Source: Patagioenas fasciata (taxonomy: Eukaryota; Chordata; Aves; Columbiformes; Columbidae). Taken from it: a DNA stretch of 64,000 nt. Shown here one piece after another: positions 1-14,600 of this stretch (position 1 is the first letter of the stretch; the number at the start of each line of letters is the position of its first letter). Position numbers and translations under genes: made by a program. The notes below the pieces were generated by a model. It searched no databases. It was not told the origin of the DNA and saw only the letters and a list, made by a program, of their open reading frames with translations. The DNA lies in NCBI RefSeq assembly GCF_037038585.1, contig NC_092525.1, forward strand, positions 31,646,367 to 31,710,366, written 5' to 3'.

Positions 1-2402
1 TGTGTATAAACTAGTAGGGGTTAGGGGCGGGGATTGTGGCTAATGTGGAAATAAAGAAAGCAATAAATAAGCCAAATGTTCCAAGTGATTTTAAAATGAA
101 AATTCTGTCTTACAAAAATAAAATTTCCATCCAACACAGAAACAGCTTGTAACATTCCAGACACATTTACACTGTAACTGTAATGGTTTAAAAAGGTTTC
201 TGTCATTAATTAATCTTCAGAGTTACAGGTTGGTGCAGAGAATGAAGGAATATTCAGAACGCTTTGGACTCAACACTTCCACAAGATCCTAACAAGATCC
301 CCAAAGCTGCCCGTCTCTTTTCTTAGAACACGAAGTTCTGCTTTGCCCAACTTTAGTCACAGCTGTTCTGGCAGCTTCTGCATTCCCGCTCACCACTGTG
401 ATGGACCGACCAGCTAACCTGAAACAAATGCCTAAAACAAAACATATACTTGATGTGTGTACTAAAGCTAGACTGACACACTGGCTGCATGGCGATCTTA
501 ACCAGTGTCATCACAAGAACTTCCCCCACTATCTTCCACTCTTTTTTCCAAATTGCTTCCCTCATTTTTTGTTTCTCACACCTCTGCTGCTTTTTCTCAG
601 TTTGATTTTTCTATTTCTTCTGCTGCACAACTCATTCCCTTTCCAAAAGACTTATAGATTTGACAACATCAAAAAACAGGGAAATGTAATCTGGAAGTCA
701 AGACCAGCCATAGCTTCAGCTAAACAAAGGACTAAAGGCCACTACGACTACCCCACCTACAATAAATCAGCGTATTTTTGTATTAGCTAATTTAAGAGTA
801 TCTTTTAAAACCTGTAAATAGTATTTGGAATTAAATATGTATCTCCTGATAAGTATTTTGCTCCCAGCTGCTGTTTTGTAGAGCATTCTTTCATCTTCCC
901 CAAAAACAGGTGATAAAAAGGGACATAATCTTCCATTTCCTCCAGGTCCTTAAGGAAGAGATGCATGTAGTACGTATACACGTATGTGTATCTGTGGTTC
1001 CATACAGGAAACAGTAAGGCTGACTGGCTCTTTGAATGCTACATACAAAGTGAGCAAACTGGGAAAAAGAAAGAGGAGGGGAAGCCCTGTCAGGTTCATT
1101 CAGCTGCCATCACACTGGGGAATTTTCTTACAACAGTAAATGCCAAGGTCCAGCTTGAAAACCAACACAAATTTTCAGAGCTTCCCTCTCCAAAATTCTC
1201 AGAACGATGTCATCTTGTCCAGCTGGTAACCACGATTTAATTTCAGAACAGGCTGAATCTCTCCCACCTCTGCAGCCAAATGCAATAGATACTCTAATGC
1301 ATTAATACATTTAAACTATTATCGATCATTAATTACACTGCATGAAAAGTAAAGAATCAGTTTTCTTTTTAGCACACAGCTGCAGTTACATAATATAACT
1401 GAGGAGGGAATAAAGTACCAGCTATATCCTTTCTTTCTCTGAAGATCTGCTTTCTTGGAATCCTGTCAAGTAGAAATTAAATCCTACCACTAACAACCTC
1501 TACGAATGATTTCCTATAATAAACGGCAGAAACTGACTTGAAGCATTAAAATAACCTCACAGAAATTTGTGGGAATTATTAAAATGACTCACTGATATGC
1601 TCCAATACTAAATAAAGACCTAGCATAAAATTTAAATAGGCATATGCATCATTATTAATTTATATAGCTAATGCATGTCTTAATAATCTTTTTTTGTTGA
1701 TCCATGAAGGCATCTTGCCCAGAAAGTGTTACTTGAAACTCATATAATAATACAAGAAAGGAGTAATTTTCTCTGCTTTCAGATTTTTCTTGGGCGTAGG
1801 AATATTTTTACCTATTTCATAGTAGTATTTCTTCTGGGACGTTTACCTGGATGGAGCTTCAACAGTATATTTTGTCAATGAGGTATTAGAAATGTTTATG
1901 TTCTCAGACAAACCTCAGAAGTTTTGAAAACTAGCAGCAGGTATAATAAAAATCTATACAACACTCCCATATGTAAAAATCTACAAAATGTGACATTCAG
2001 AAGGGGACTGCATTCTGTAGTATGTTTTGTAGTATATAGAGAGATCTGAAGTCTGTCTGATTCCAAAGCATACTCCTCCTCCCCTTACTTTTCATTCACA
2101 ATTAGTCCCTTTTCTATGTAATTGCAGAAAGTCTTTACAGAAACTTCGAAACATTACAGAAATGGCAAATAACTGTTATAAACATTCCCAGACACGAATC
2201 ACTACAAGAAAAACTGGAAAACCTCCCCCAGTGAGCACGTGAATTTTAAGATAACTATCCAACCCTACTCAAACCTTCAGATATCCTTACACGTATTTTA
2301 ATAGACAGTGGCAGGCAAGGTTATTTTAAAATAAATTGCTGCTGCCATGCAATCTAGATCTTCACATTTTGATTTTCTGAACAGTAATTTCTTTATTTTT
2401 AC
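1..2402 (-). other. FNBP1L: FNBP1L intron 9 (partial)
   Basis: AT-rich intronic DNA downstream of exon 9. I searched for the expected linker, HR1 and SH3 coding segments of FNBP1L and found none, so the next exon lies left of the window. No transposable element was recognised. Confidence 0.8.
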
Positions 2403-2606
2403 CTTTGGCTTCTTTCCGAATAGCCACAGCTTTCCTTTAGCCTTGCCCATGGTAGTTTTTGAATCAATTCTCATTCCTTCCTGCTTTGGTGTACTGATGG
2501 TTCCATCAGAGATAGTTCTGTAAATATTCTGACTGTAATCTTCAAATGGAAAATCTCCAGGAGGTTCAAAACCAGATTTGAAGCAGTCTATCACTAGTTG
2601 AGAGTC
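2403..2606 (-). CDS. FNBP1L: FNBP1L coding exon 9 (residues 263-330)
   Basis: 204 nt, 68 codons. It starts [20 protein letters not shown], passes [18 protein letters not shown] and ends [12 protein letters not shown]. It closes the F-BAR domain, and the FEPPGDF motif is shared by the family. It then opens the linker, where mammalian FNBP1L is alternatively spliced just after KKPK. The acceptor is TTTAG and the donor GTAAAAAT. The next exon is not in the window. Confidence 0.95.
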
Positions 2607-5600
2607 CTAAACATAGAACATCAAGTTTAAAAAGCAAAACAAGCAAACCCATCCAGAACCAGAGAGTAAAAACCATGGAGACATGCATTTTCCCTTCAAC
2701 TGCAGCAGTGCACAGACAGGAAGCGAGAGACAGATCAAGTTAACCTATGTTCTTTTTTCTCAGCAGTGTTACCATGAGTGTAAATCAAAGCAAACCGTGC
2801 TATTCAGAATCCAGCAAATACTCCCCAATACTTCAACAGGACATGCTTTAGGGCCAAACTACTACACTACACTAATCCTTCAACTTAGCACTGAAATGAA
2901 GATAACACTAAGAAACTAGATGCAGTAAGATATGATAGGGAAGAACCCATATTAGAAGGAATATAAAGATGTGCCAATAGCTGCCATCAAACGGTGAGAA
3001 AGCATCAAAGATCTTCAGATTATGAGAAAGCAATAAAACAGGAAGAGAAAAGACACTGAAAGTGGAAGTGACCATTTAGGCTAAAACTGAAGTCACGGAA
3101 CTTTTCACGCAGACAAATACTTGACAACAGAAAGTTAAATGTATGGGGTAAGTCCGTCTTCCCCCTCTCCAGAGCTTCCATACCAGTTAAATTGCGCATG
3201 TGCCTTTAAAAAGTCCCACGATGCTACTTACTCTGTGTTCATCAACTGATTTTGCTGCAAGGATCATCCCTTCTAAACATTTAGAGATAATTGGAATAAC
3301 CTTGCGTTCAGAGTCAGCAAAGCCTTTGTAACATTCACTAAGTTTGATAGTCCTTCTTTCATCCATTTCTTGGAGTTGCTGCAAGCACAAAGTAACAGAA
3401 AATAAAGGTTTTATTTGCAGATTTTTCCCCAGTCCTGATGTGCACAGTTACTGTGGTCATCACAGTGTAGTACTGTAGGCACAGTACATGTGTTTTTAAA
3501 AAGAATAAGGCAAGTCCTGTCCTTTACATAATATTTACATAATATTTAAAATCAATGAGTATCAACTCCTTGTAGTTACTGGTCTGGGCATCTTAAGTCT
3601 ATGTCTGAAAGGACTTGATTTTTAACTTAATTAAGTTCTGTTTTGTTAAGCACCCAGATGTCTCAAATCACAGTATCACAGTATGTTTGGGATTGGAAGG
3701 GACCTCAAAAGATCATCCAGTCCAATCCCCCTGCTGGAGCAGGAACGCCTAGGTGAGGTCGCACAGGAATGTGTCCAGGCGGGCTTTGAATGTCTCCAGG
3801 GAAGGAGACTCCACAACCTCCCTGGGCAGCCTGTTCCAGTGCTCTGTCACCCTCACTGAGAAGAAGTTCTTTCTCAAATTTAAGTGGAACCTCTTGTGTT
3901 CCAGCTTGATCCCACTGCCCCTTGTCCTATCATTGCTTGCCACTGAGAAGAGCCTGACTCCATCCTCGTGGCACTCACCCTTTATATATTTATAAACATT
4001 AATAAGGTCACCCCTCAGTCTCCTCCAAACTAAAGAGCCCCAGCTCCCTCAGCCTTTCCTCATAAGGGAGATGCTCCACTCCATCATCTTTGTTGCCCTA
4101 CGCTGGACCCTCTCCAGCAGTTCCCTGTCCTTCTTGAACTGAGGGGCCCAGAACTGAACACAATATTCCAGATGGGGTCTCACCAGGGCGGAGTAGAGGG
4201 GAAGGAGGACCTCTCTCGATCTACTGACCACCCCCCTTGTAATACACCCAAGGATGCCATTGGCCTTCCTGGCCACAAGGGCACAGTGCTGGCTCATGGT
4301 CATCCTGTTGTCCACCAGGACCCCCAGGTCCCTTTCCCCTACACTGCTCTCTAATAGGTCATTCCCCAACCTATACTGGAACCTGGGGTTGTTCCTGCCC
4401 AGATGCAGGACTCTACACTTTCCCTTGTTAAATTCCATCAGGTTATGCCCTGCCCAACTCTCCAGCCTGTCCAGGTCCCGCTGGATGGCAGCACAGCCTT
4501 CTGGCGTGTCAGCCACTCCTCCCAGCTTAGTGTCATCAGCAAACTTGCTGATAGTACACTCAATTCCCTCGTCTAAATCGTTTATTTTGCCATACCTTTT
4601 CAGCAATATTTAAACAAAGGGTCTATAAAACATAAGATCTTCATAGAAAATGCAACAAAATATTTTCAGTACAAGTCTGAGCATAATGACCATAAACAGT
4701 CTCAGGATAAAACACAGGTTGTTATCAAGATTATGCTAATTTCGTGATAGAAAATCTGATCATCTTTCAGGGAAGAGGTAGCTTTTCAAATTTAAACTGT
4801 TATTTTGGAGATTTTTTTTTTAGTGGATAATTCTTTCTCTGTTAATTATTTTACCTTGTAAATCTGAGGAATGACAATGTAGTAGTGTTTGTGCTGTTCT
4901 CCATTAAAATTCTGTAGCTGTGCAGCATATTCATTTTTGTTTTCGTCAGCCATGTGTGTGCGCAGGTTTAACTGTTGCTTAGCCTAGCAGGAAAGTGTTA
5001 TCAGTTCAAACGTGTCTTGTGCTTTTTAATGACAAACAGCATTATTTTAATTTATTTTACCAACTATGCAAAACCACTAACCACAAGTCATCCTTATAAT
5101 TGAAATAAACAGAACGTGCGACTTCATATACACTGACAGTCTACAGACCAGATTTGTTATATACAGAGAGAGCAATGAGCATTTTAGCTCCCTTCAGCAC
5201 ATCGCTTAAACACTGTCCTAAAAAGCACAGAAGTGACTGAACATATGTACCATAGGATACCTGATACATGTAAGCCTGCCTGTTTAAGGCGGACACCATC
5301 TCAACAGCATCATCTCGAGAATAACAAAGCAGACTTCCTCTCCCCGCTCTCTCATACTTTACTGTAACTTTGATTTTGCACATCAACATGCATATTTTAT
5401 ACAAAGAATATTGTTCCAGTACTGATAATAACCATGGAAATATTTTTTTTATAATAGAGAGTAAAGAAAAAAATGACACAGCTCTTACCTTCTCAACATC
5501 AGCCTTTGTCGCATTAGTGTCGTTGTCCAGCCTTTCGTAGCTTTGCTGTGCCTTCTCCGCCTCTCTGCATTCTCTCTCAAATTTCTTTTTGCTCTAGGAA

Positions 5601-8600
5601 AGCCACAAACTTACTGCTTCAACAGCCACTATCCCCTTTTGGTTTTGTAATTTTGAATTCTAAATATGAAAGCTTCCATTTAAATATCTTAAATGCACTA
5701 AGTACTTTTAAGTAAATACATTGTTCTCACAGCAAACAAGTCTCAAAACCTTTCAACTTTTCTATTTAAAACCTATTTCCTTGAAGTACCAACAAAGAAA
5801 CAACTGTAATTATGCTATAAAATATCATATAATCAAAATAAAAAATAATCTATTACAAAGATCCACTGTTCATTACAAACAGACAAGTCCATGTTCTAGC
5901 CTGACTTCAATAACCTAAAAAAAGTCAGGGGGCAAAAAACTTTAACCTGGATTTGTGTACTAAAATTTTCAAGTTCCCTTCTACAAATTTTAATTTAATA
6001 AATTCAACTAAATTATTTTGAAGGTCATTGGAAGGATTTATCTACATCACGAGATCTTAGCATACCTATCCACTATCATTGGTATTGATACCAACCGGCG
6101 TAGCCGTAAGCAGCACAGACAACAGTATTCAGTGTACTTGATGTTCAATAGATCCGGCTGTTGTCAAGACAACTGCTGTAGGACAAAATGTGCAGCTCAA
6201 GAAGTTACTGTGTCTAGAGACAAACTGGCAGCAGAGCCTGTGTGAGCGCGGCTCTCCCGTCCCGTGCAAAGGCAGCAACGGAGGTGAACGTGTCCGCCCA
6301 GGGCTGCGCGCAGTTCACACGCTGACTCCGCACTGGGGTAGTGACAGAGCACCCAGCTCGGCTGACTGAGGTGAGCTCTGGGAACCAGTGAAGGCAGACA
6401 GCATCAAAAACTGCCGCATCTGCTCCTGCTCTGATCGTCCGACCGGGAACTGAACTCTTCCACATGATACTGAAGCAAGACATTGCTTATCTGGGCCCAC
6501 AACAACTAAATGGAAACTAATCTCTGGTACTGCTTCACAGTAATCTGGATCAAAGATACAATACATTTTTAAGACACAAATCCAGCAGAATATCAGAATG
6601 CATCTTGAACACGCTTGGTTGAATTTTATATTTTCTCATCTTTAAAAGCATGTGTCTCAAGAAAAAGGAGCTTATCATCTGTTCTAGAGAAATTCACTTC
6701 CTGCATTTCTCTCATAAGAAGTAATTCCATTTCCTCAAAGTACAATAGTCTACAGTGGTATTCTTGAACAGACCTCATGTAACAAGCCCCTAAACTCAAG
6801 TCAAATGCAGTTACTTAAGATTTCATCTTCATATAAACAAACTGTCATTATTAATTACTCTCTGAGCAACAAGTAGCCTATGGAGAAGCAACCAAAGAAC
6901 TCTGTACCCCTGTTAACAACAGATTCCTTTACGCTGGATAAATGCCAAGGCTCCACTCAAACATACACACAGCAGCTGTTTACAGGAGTTTGTTTTAAGC
7001 AGGGGACTGCAAACACATTGAAGTGTATTTTGGATGTTACTAAGCCTTATTTGGACATTCAGTAATACATGGACAGGAAAATAAACAACACCACAAACTC
7101 ACATTATCCATCTGTTTCCAGCACATGTCCAGATACTGTTGAGCCTTTCGTCCTTCCTGAAGATGCTAAAAACACCACAAATAAGTTTAATTTATGTATC
7201 TCTTCTGTACTATTAACATTAGTTAGTCCCTGCTCTAGTTGACACACTATGATGTGCAGTATCTCCCATAAGTTACCAATACTCTTTGGAAGACATTTCT
7301 AATAATATAAGAACAGTATCATAGATGAAAATTACACTGGCAAAAAAGTTACTAGTAAGCACTGTCTCTCAAGATCTTAATTTTTAGGTTTAGTAACTGT
7401 AGTAAACCAGTACATAAAAATGCATAAAAACTTTAAATGTGTTTTTCATCAATGTATTACAAAACCTACTTATTGCTAAGTTCATTAAATTGGGTAAACA
7501 AAAATACGAATTCATTACAAGACATACCCATTTTGATGTGCTGTTATCAAATAAAAATATAGACATTACCATTTTCCTCTCAGTTTTTAGATCATGAGAA
7601 TATCTCATCAATTCGCCGTACACTCTGTGTCCCATTTCTTCTGCAACCACTTCTCGTTGTCCTGCATAGTCATTCAACTCATTAAGGATGTTAAAAAAGG
7701 CAATACACGACGTAAACCTGACAGAAAGCACACACGCACAAACATACATATACAAAAAGTGAGACAGAGGTTTTAAATGGACTGCACTCCTGAACAGATT
7801 TTTAAAAAAGCCCAAAATTAAATCATACATATTTTACAGTAAAGCCTTATCTCAATGCTAATTGAATTACAGTAGCAATGCAATTTGGGAAAGCCTACAT
7901 TAAGCCTAGCAAGTACTATAAGTTGCAATGTCTCTTCAAATAAATTTTATAAGAATGTGGATTTTTGTGGATGGAAAAGAAAGAAGAAGATACTACCTGG
8001 AAAGCCCTGTAGTATAGTAGTATCTCCTAAGCTGCCAACTGAGAGGCCTGAGCTTGGGAATGGATACATACGTCCCTAGGCTCGCAGGCTGAACTTGCTG
8101 CAGAGATGATGTACTTGGTAGTCTTGAGGGTGGAACATGCCAATCATAGCACTCATATGCATCCCGATGGATGATCTACAGAACAAGTATGCTGTCAGCT
8201 CTGGAGACAGCTGCCTGTTTGCCTGCCCACCTCTTGGCTGGAAGTAAGGTGCCACTATGGCTGGCACTGAAAAGGGGGAAGAGGAGGGGCAAAGGGTAGA
8301 AAGTGTGTGTGGAAGGGAAGAAAGGAAAAAAAAACACAACAGGCACCGCATTAAAATATACATCTTTCTCTCTTAACCGTGGAATACTGCCATCTCCATA
8401 GGCTTGGCTCTGGGGAATTTAAATGCCACCCTAGCACTAAAAATCCCACTCCCCATACTCCAGGGTCTTTAAGTAGTCGGAAGCGCCAGAGGAAATCCCA
8501 GCACAACTTCTCGGGCACTGTGCGCAGCACGTGCTCTGGCTGCAGCCTGCAACCTGTCTACTTTCTTTCATTCTTAAGAGTTATCCCTAAAGAAAAAAAG

Positions 8601-11600
8601 TACAGTGTTCTAAATAAATTAAAAAATGGCTATGGACATGGACAGAAAAAGAGGCACCTCTCTGATAAATAATGATAAAGTTCTTCAGTACAAATTGCTC
8701 CCCCCCAGTTAGACATTCACTTATTTTGTCTCCTGAGTCAAAGTCAGTCAGCAGTTTAAGAGCTCTTCTTGCCAAAACCACGACAATTTTATGTGCACTC
8801 AAGTCTCGGTATACAAATGTATAGTTATATTTGTACTGCCATACAAATGCACTGAAAAACTCTACTAAACTAAGCAAAAAACACAGCCTAAGGACACAAA
8901 ATTGCTTTTCCATATATATATCTTTAAAAAACCCTAACTTAATTGTTTTTCTATTAAAAAAATACTAGCCTGTACATAGCATACTGAACTTCTACTTTCA
9001 AACTCTGAGCTAGCTAAAAATTAATTGGAACGGAGCAAGTACAACCTGCCATGTTTACTACTCTAAAATACTAACAGATGTAAACTCAGGTTTCATACTT
9101 AAGAACTACACCAGAACTACACGAAGCCAAGCAGAATTATTTTGTTATCCTAGCCAATTAAATATTTGATCTTAAAAAAAAAAGTCATAAAAGGACAGAG
9201 TATACTGTAGTCCTTGTTTCTTATACATAGAACTTGAAATGCACATTTTTACCTGGGTTCCTCATCTTTGGGTGAACGTTTAGGACAGTACTTCTTAACC
9301 AGATTTCTATTAAGGAAAAACAAAAAAAAGGTGCTATTTCAGAAACTCTTTAGAGAAGAAGAGACATACACATAGAATACTGCACGAACAAGTTATTCTT
9401 TTTAATGACTTCAAGAAACAAACCTATTCCCTCTGTCGTAAGGGTCCTTCAGATAACACAAGGCATAAATCTGTGGCATTGTCAAAGTTCGACTTAGAAC
9501 AATGTAAGTATTTTAAAACCTCTATTGCACAGTGACTAGGCATAAAATAAAGAGTTCTTTATTTAACATCCTTTCACACGTGCAAAAGCAGGTGGCAGAC
9601 AAGAAAAAAACCAATGTGTGAGCGTACATTCAGGTCAAAGGCTTTAACCACAGCATCTCCAAATCTTCAAGAAGGATATTTCCAGAGAAGAGCCTACATC
9701 TCTTTTCAGGAAAGATTTTCACATTTTGCCCTACGACCAGTGTTGTAAATATCAGGTTTTATAAATCAAGAAAATCTCTTAAGACAACCCAAGGGTCAGC
9801 ACGCTACACAGTATCACAATCCAATTTCACTGCCATGAGCTCATCTGCTTCTCATACAATGCAGGAACAGCACCTTAAAAACATTATACAAACCACGTCA
9901 CCTACTCTACCCTAGAGCTTAAACAACACAGGCATACAGGGCTCACACCACCAACCACAAAATATTTGCAGTTACAGATATTGCTACAAATATCCAAAAT
10001 CCTGTGATGAACACGAAAAAAGCCACGGAATTTTACAGACTGAGGGATAAGAGGAGACAATGTCCAGTGATTTTTCAAATTCTGATCTTCCTGTACATCA
10101 GCCTTTGCTTTAAATTTCTGAGTACATATTTCTTCCAGCACAGCACTCTGCCTTACCATATTGTTCTTCTGACAGCAATGAGGTCTTTTTAAAATTCTTG
10201 AAACTCAAAAGGATACAAGTTGTCAGTCTTGGGAAAAAAATGCCAAGTTTCCTTCTCATTTCTAGTAGCTGGATGTTCATACCTTCAATTGGTTTCATTT
10301 TTTTATTCTAGTAATTTTCAAAACGGTCAGTTTTTTCCATGAAACAGAAACATTGACATTGTAACTCTGCTACAGTTCCTTTCCCTGAGAGAGTTTGTCA
10401 TTTTACAGCAAATAAAGAATGTTTTTTTCATGCAGAAGAGAAACAGGTAGAACATAGGATTTTTCTCAAGCTGCTTACCCTCAACCTTTCTGCTTTCTGT
10501 GGTCAAAGAGAAACATCTCAGTTGCTGTGCATTTTTAAAACCAGAAAACAGTATTTAAAGAGAGATCTACGACTCAAATCAAATAGAACAGTAGTTAAAT
10601 ACAAATGGCCACCCCCATAAAAAGTTTTTGTATTTTCCAAACATTAAAACCACTTCATCAAAATCTTGTTCTTCATGTTTAAGCTGTGAACCAGATTGCC
10701 TGTTGTGATCTCACTCATTGTAACTATCGAAGTTGTATTTTTAAGTGTGAATTAACATCTCAGCAGAAAACAACGCATGCCAATCATTTGCTTTACAACC
10801 CACAAACAGAAGCAACACAACGCTGGCCATTTTTCCCCTGTACATATCTAAATAATCATACCTTCCGTGAAAAAAATAACAAACACAAAACAACAACCAA
10901 CCAAACAAAACCAACAAACGAACAAAAAACCCCAACAAAACAAGTACACACAAGTGAATCATTCTTCAAGAGAGAGTTTGCCTTGGGCTTGTCAGGGGAG
11001 ACTTCTCAAAGTACGCTGAGGTGGACATGGATTATGCAAAGAATCCTGCTGCTTTTTAGCTGGTGTGAAAAAGACTTTATTCAAACTTCTGTATTGTGTG
11101 AAGAGATGATATTTTGTAAAGAAACTATTTTACACATTCACACAAGCAGAAAAGAAGTATAAAACAATGCAAACCTAGCTGAGCTGCCTCAACAGTTGTC
11201 TTTTAATTGGCCTCTGGATACAGTTCTTCCATCTGTCTGCCCGGTAGTAATTGAGACAATTGGCTGTTGACTTCTTAGAATAATTATTAATATAGCCCAA
11301 AACAGTTTCCCCCAAAGCAGCAAAGGAGTGGACTACACAAAGCAATCTACACCCCCAATGCTACCGAAAAACAGGAGAGGAGTAAGAAAAGATTCTATGA
11401 AACAAAAACTTGCATGCATGTTTTGTATCTCATTCCCACTGTTTGTGTGTACCTTTGGTTGTTACGAACTATGAGCTACCTTATCATTAAAACCAGGGTG
11501 CTAATCCTGCTTCCATCTAAAGTAACCTTGTGCAGTTTCTCAAATCTATTTATTTGGAAGTCATTATCTCTATGGTGCAAGGGTCCAAGTTATGAGACTA

Positions 11601-14600
11601 TGTTCAGTCATGAAACATACAGCAAAATATGAGCAGGGAGCTGGTGTGGGAACAGCAAACTTAGAGCCTTTGTCTCTTTCCCTACCCTCAGAGACTACAG
11701 CCAGAAACCACAACCGTGGTAACACAGTCAAGTCCTTTTTACATCAATAGGTACTAAGAAACAGAATAAACACTAGCTTACAAAAATTGTAGGCACTTTT
11801 GAAGAACTTTCTCACTGAAGTTAAAACAAGAACCTCTTTTTGCTATCACCAGAATACACTGCCTGTTGTAATGTTCTACTTGGTAGGGATTAAATGCAGA
11901 CATTTTATTAGGAAAATGCATAAACCCAAGTAAAAGAATAAAAAACAACCTTATTTGCTAACAATTTCCCTACATTTCATTTTCCCTTACATTTCTGCTT
12001 TGCTGCTCAGTGTTTATTAATGAATAGGAAACTCCTAAAATTCACCTTATTGTTATTCCAAAGGTGAAATGCGTAACAAGCATCCAATGCTGTAGCCAAG
12101 CAACCACACAAGAGCCTCTTCAAGGCAAGATTTTCAGGTGTTAAAAATGAGAAAAGAAACCACTTATTAAAAACCACATAGTTTAAAGTGTCAGGAGAGA
12201 AGGCTCACCAATATAGACTATTTACTAGTATGCTGGTTTTTGTTCTGGTTTCATTTTTTAAGGCAACTGTTTACTATTTCTAGGAAGACAAAAATATGAT
12301 ATAATCTTTTCTGCTAATAAGTCCGTTTCAGCAGTCAACCTCGTCTGCTTTAGGATCACAGGAACATCCAGCTTTGTGACACTGCGTGATCAGGATTTAA
12401 GATTCAATACCAGCACAAGATACAATAATCAAAGTCAATAAATATGAAACAACAAGCAAATACAGAATTTAAGGTTCAGAGAAAAAAGCCAGTGTTCATG
12501 GGAATGATGAAGTATGAATGGCTTTTCCAAGAAGTGAACACTGACATTTAGGAAAACCAGAGAAATTAGATTTAAATTTTTGAACAAGGCAGGTTGATAA
12601 GCACCTAGTAAGAGCGCGGATGTGAAGAGTGAAGCGTTATTTCCAAGAGGAGCCAGTTGACACTTTAAGGTGGTATTACATTCTTTAACATTTTTATCTA
12701 AACGTGTGTCAAATCCTCAGGATCCAGATATGGATCTGGCATAGTTTAGAAGAAAACTGCAGAGTAATTGCAGAACCAGTGGAACTGAACCAAATCTACG
12801 GAATAAATTGCTCTATACTTCCTTATAAAATTGTAGATTGATGACACTTTAGTCCTCCCTGGAAGTACAATTTAAACTTTGTCTACCACACTCTCTCTTC
12901 CGGCCACCTCGAAGCAGATTTCGTCCATCACATCCAATTGTGCTGCTCCTGTAATTTTATAACCCCTCTTCTCAGTATAAATTGGTCTCAGGTCAACACC
13001 AGTGAGATACCAGCCTGGACCAGTATTACTGATTTTTAAGAGAAGTAATGCCGCAGTTGTGTAGCCAGAAGTTTCAAGAAGCACCCTAGTTAATAAATTA
13101 GATTTATAGCCATGTACGTAAAGCATCTACATAAAATTTTATGACATTTGCACAAAAATTGTGTTTATCAATTCAAAATTAAGTTTTCTTCAGTCAATTA
13201 ACACAGAACATAAAGAACAGGAGCTGGAGCATTGAGATGGTAAAATTTGTATTATGGCAGCAGCTCAGCAGCTCTACTTACACCAAACTTCTGCAGCCTC
13301 TCCATCATATTACAAACGAGCCTGAGAACAAGCTTTGAAGTCTGCTTTCATAAGTTACTAAAAAAAAGTAGTTAATACTTAAAGGCATTTGAAACTTATA
13401 CATCAAGTAATACTTTCAATAGGGTTCTGATGGCTTCAGTGATTGCACATCAACATTATGGACTGGGTGAAAAAAGTGACAATGAACTGCATTTAGCAAC
13501 AAGCCATCAGAGAAAGTTTTAACTGAAGAGATGACTCTTAAAAAAAATTGTAACACAGAATTTGGGCCTATAAAGCTGAATATCCTTCGAATTGTTGAGA
13601 ATTCATATGTTTCGGCTTGCAGAAATATCACTATAAAAAATCCACCACATCTGTATATCTGGATAATAATCAACAGCGAAAATTCTCAGCTCCAATCAAA
13701 GGAAGAAAGATTTGAGAAATGAACACATATGGTGATAATTTGTGCCCCCAGCTTCACATTTGAGCTTACATCCATTTTATATAATGTTTCCAACTTTCTG
13801 CATATAAAATTGTGGTAGATATGTCTTCATTCGTCTAGACATGTGCATATATTAATACTGTATTTAGAAAAAAACCCCACTTCTAAACAATAGTATGTAG
13901 AAGGAACGTGAAAAATACATTTCCTAAGATTAACTAGACATCTCCAGAGATCACATCGTACAATTTTAAAGGGAAACACTCAAATACTTCAAGAACAATC
14001 ATCTCTCTTTTCTTTAAACTGGCAATAGAGAAAATGACCAAATTCAGAAATCTTATTCCACAAGGTAGCTTCACCTATAACTGCCGGTATAACTTGTATT
14101 TCTACCTAACATCACAGCACATGGAACTCCTCTGTCTTCTCAAGCATCATAATGCTTCAGACAGAACAAAAAGGGAGTGAACCTCCAGAATTACTTTGTG
14201 TGTGATGATGTGGGAATAAACAAAACAGACCTTGACCTCACCCCTTTTAAGTGACTGTGCTGATCAAAAACAGCATCTGAGAATTCAATTACAAAATTAA
14301 GCCAAGAGCCCAGTAATTTGACACATACTAATTTTTTTCCAGTTATAAAGTAAAAACAAATTAAACAGTCATATAATTTAAATGAAAACTGTTAATCTAC
14401 AATGCATATTGCAGGATGTTTATCCTGATTCACATCCCTGTACCTTAGTAACTGCCTGTATTAACCTTCACAATCCTTGGGGTACCACAATACACTAGTT
14501 CAGACACACACAACACAAAAGATTTTCCTTCATAAGCTTAAAATAATGAAATCATTGTTGCTTTTTTTCAAAACAAAATATATTGCAAAGACAAGATAAG

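Noticed and set aside
398..790. 130-codon plus-strand open frame near the left edge
   Set aside because: No domain, biased Phe/Leu-rich middle, antisense to an FNBP1L intron, no splice or conservation clue.
4049..4606. 185-codon minus-strand open frame as a host gene
   Set aside because: It is a CR1 reverse-transcriptase fragment; the first few residues are unrelated intron sequence.
5141..5479. 112-codon minus-strand frame next to exon 6
   Set aside because: Lies entirely in intron 6 downstream of a strong donor, and exon 6 joins exon 7 in phase without it.
7390..7830. 146-codon frame as one exon
   Set aside because: Only 7570-7717 matches FNBP1L and is bounded by consensus splice sites; the flanks are intron read-through.
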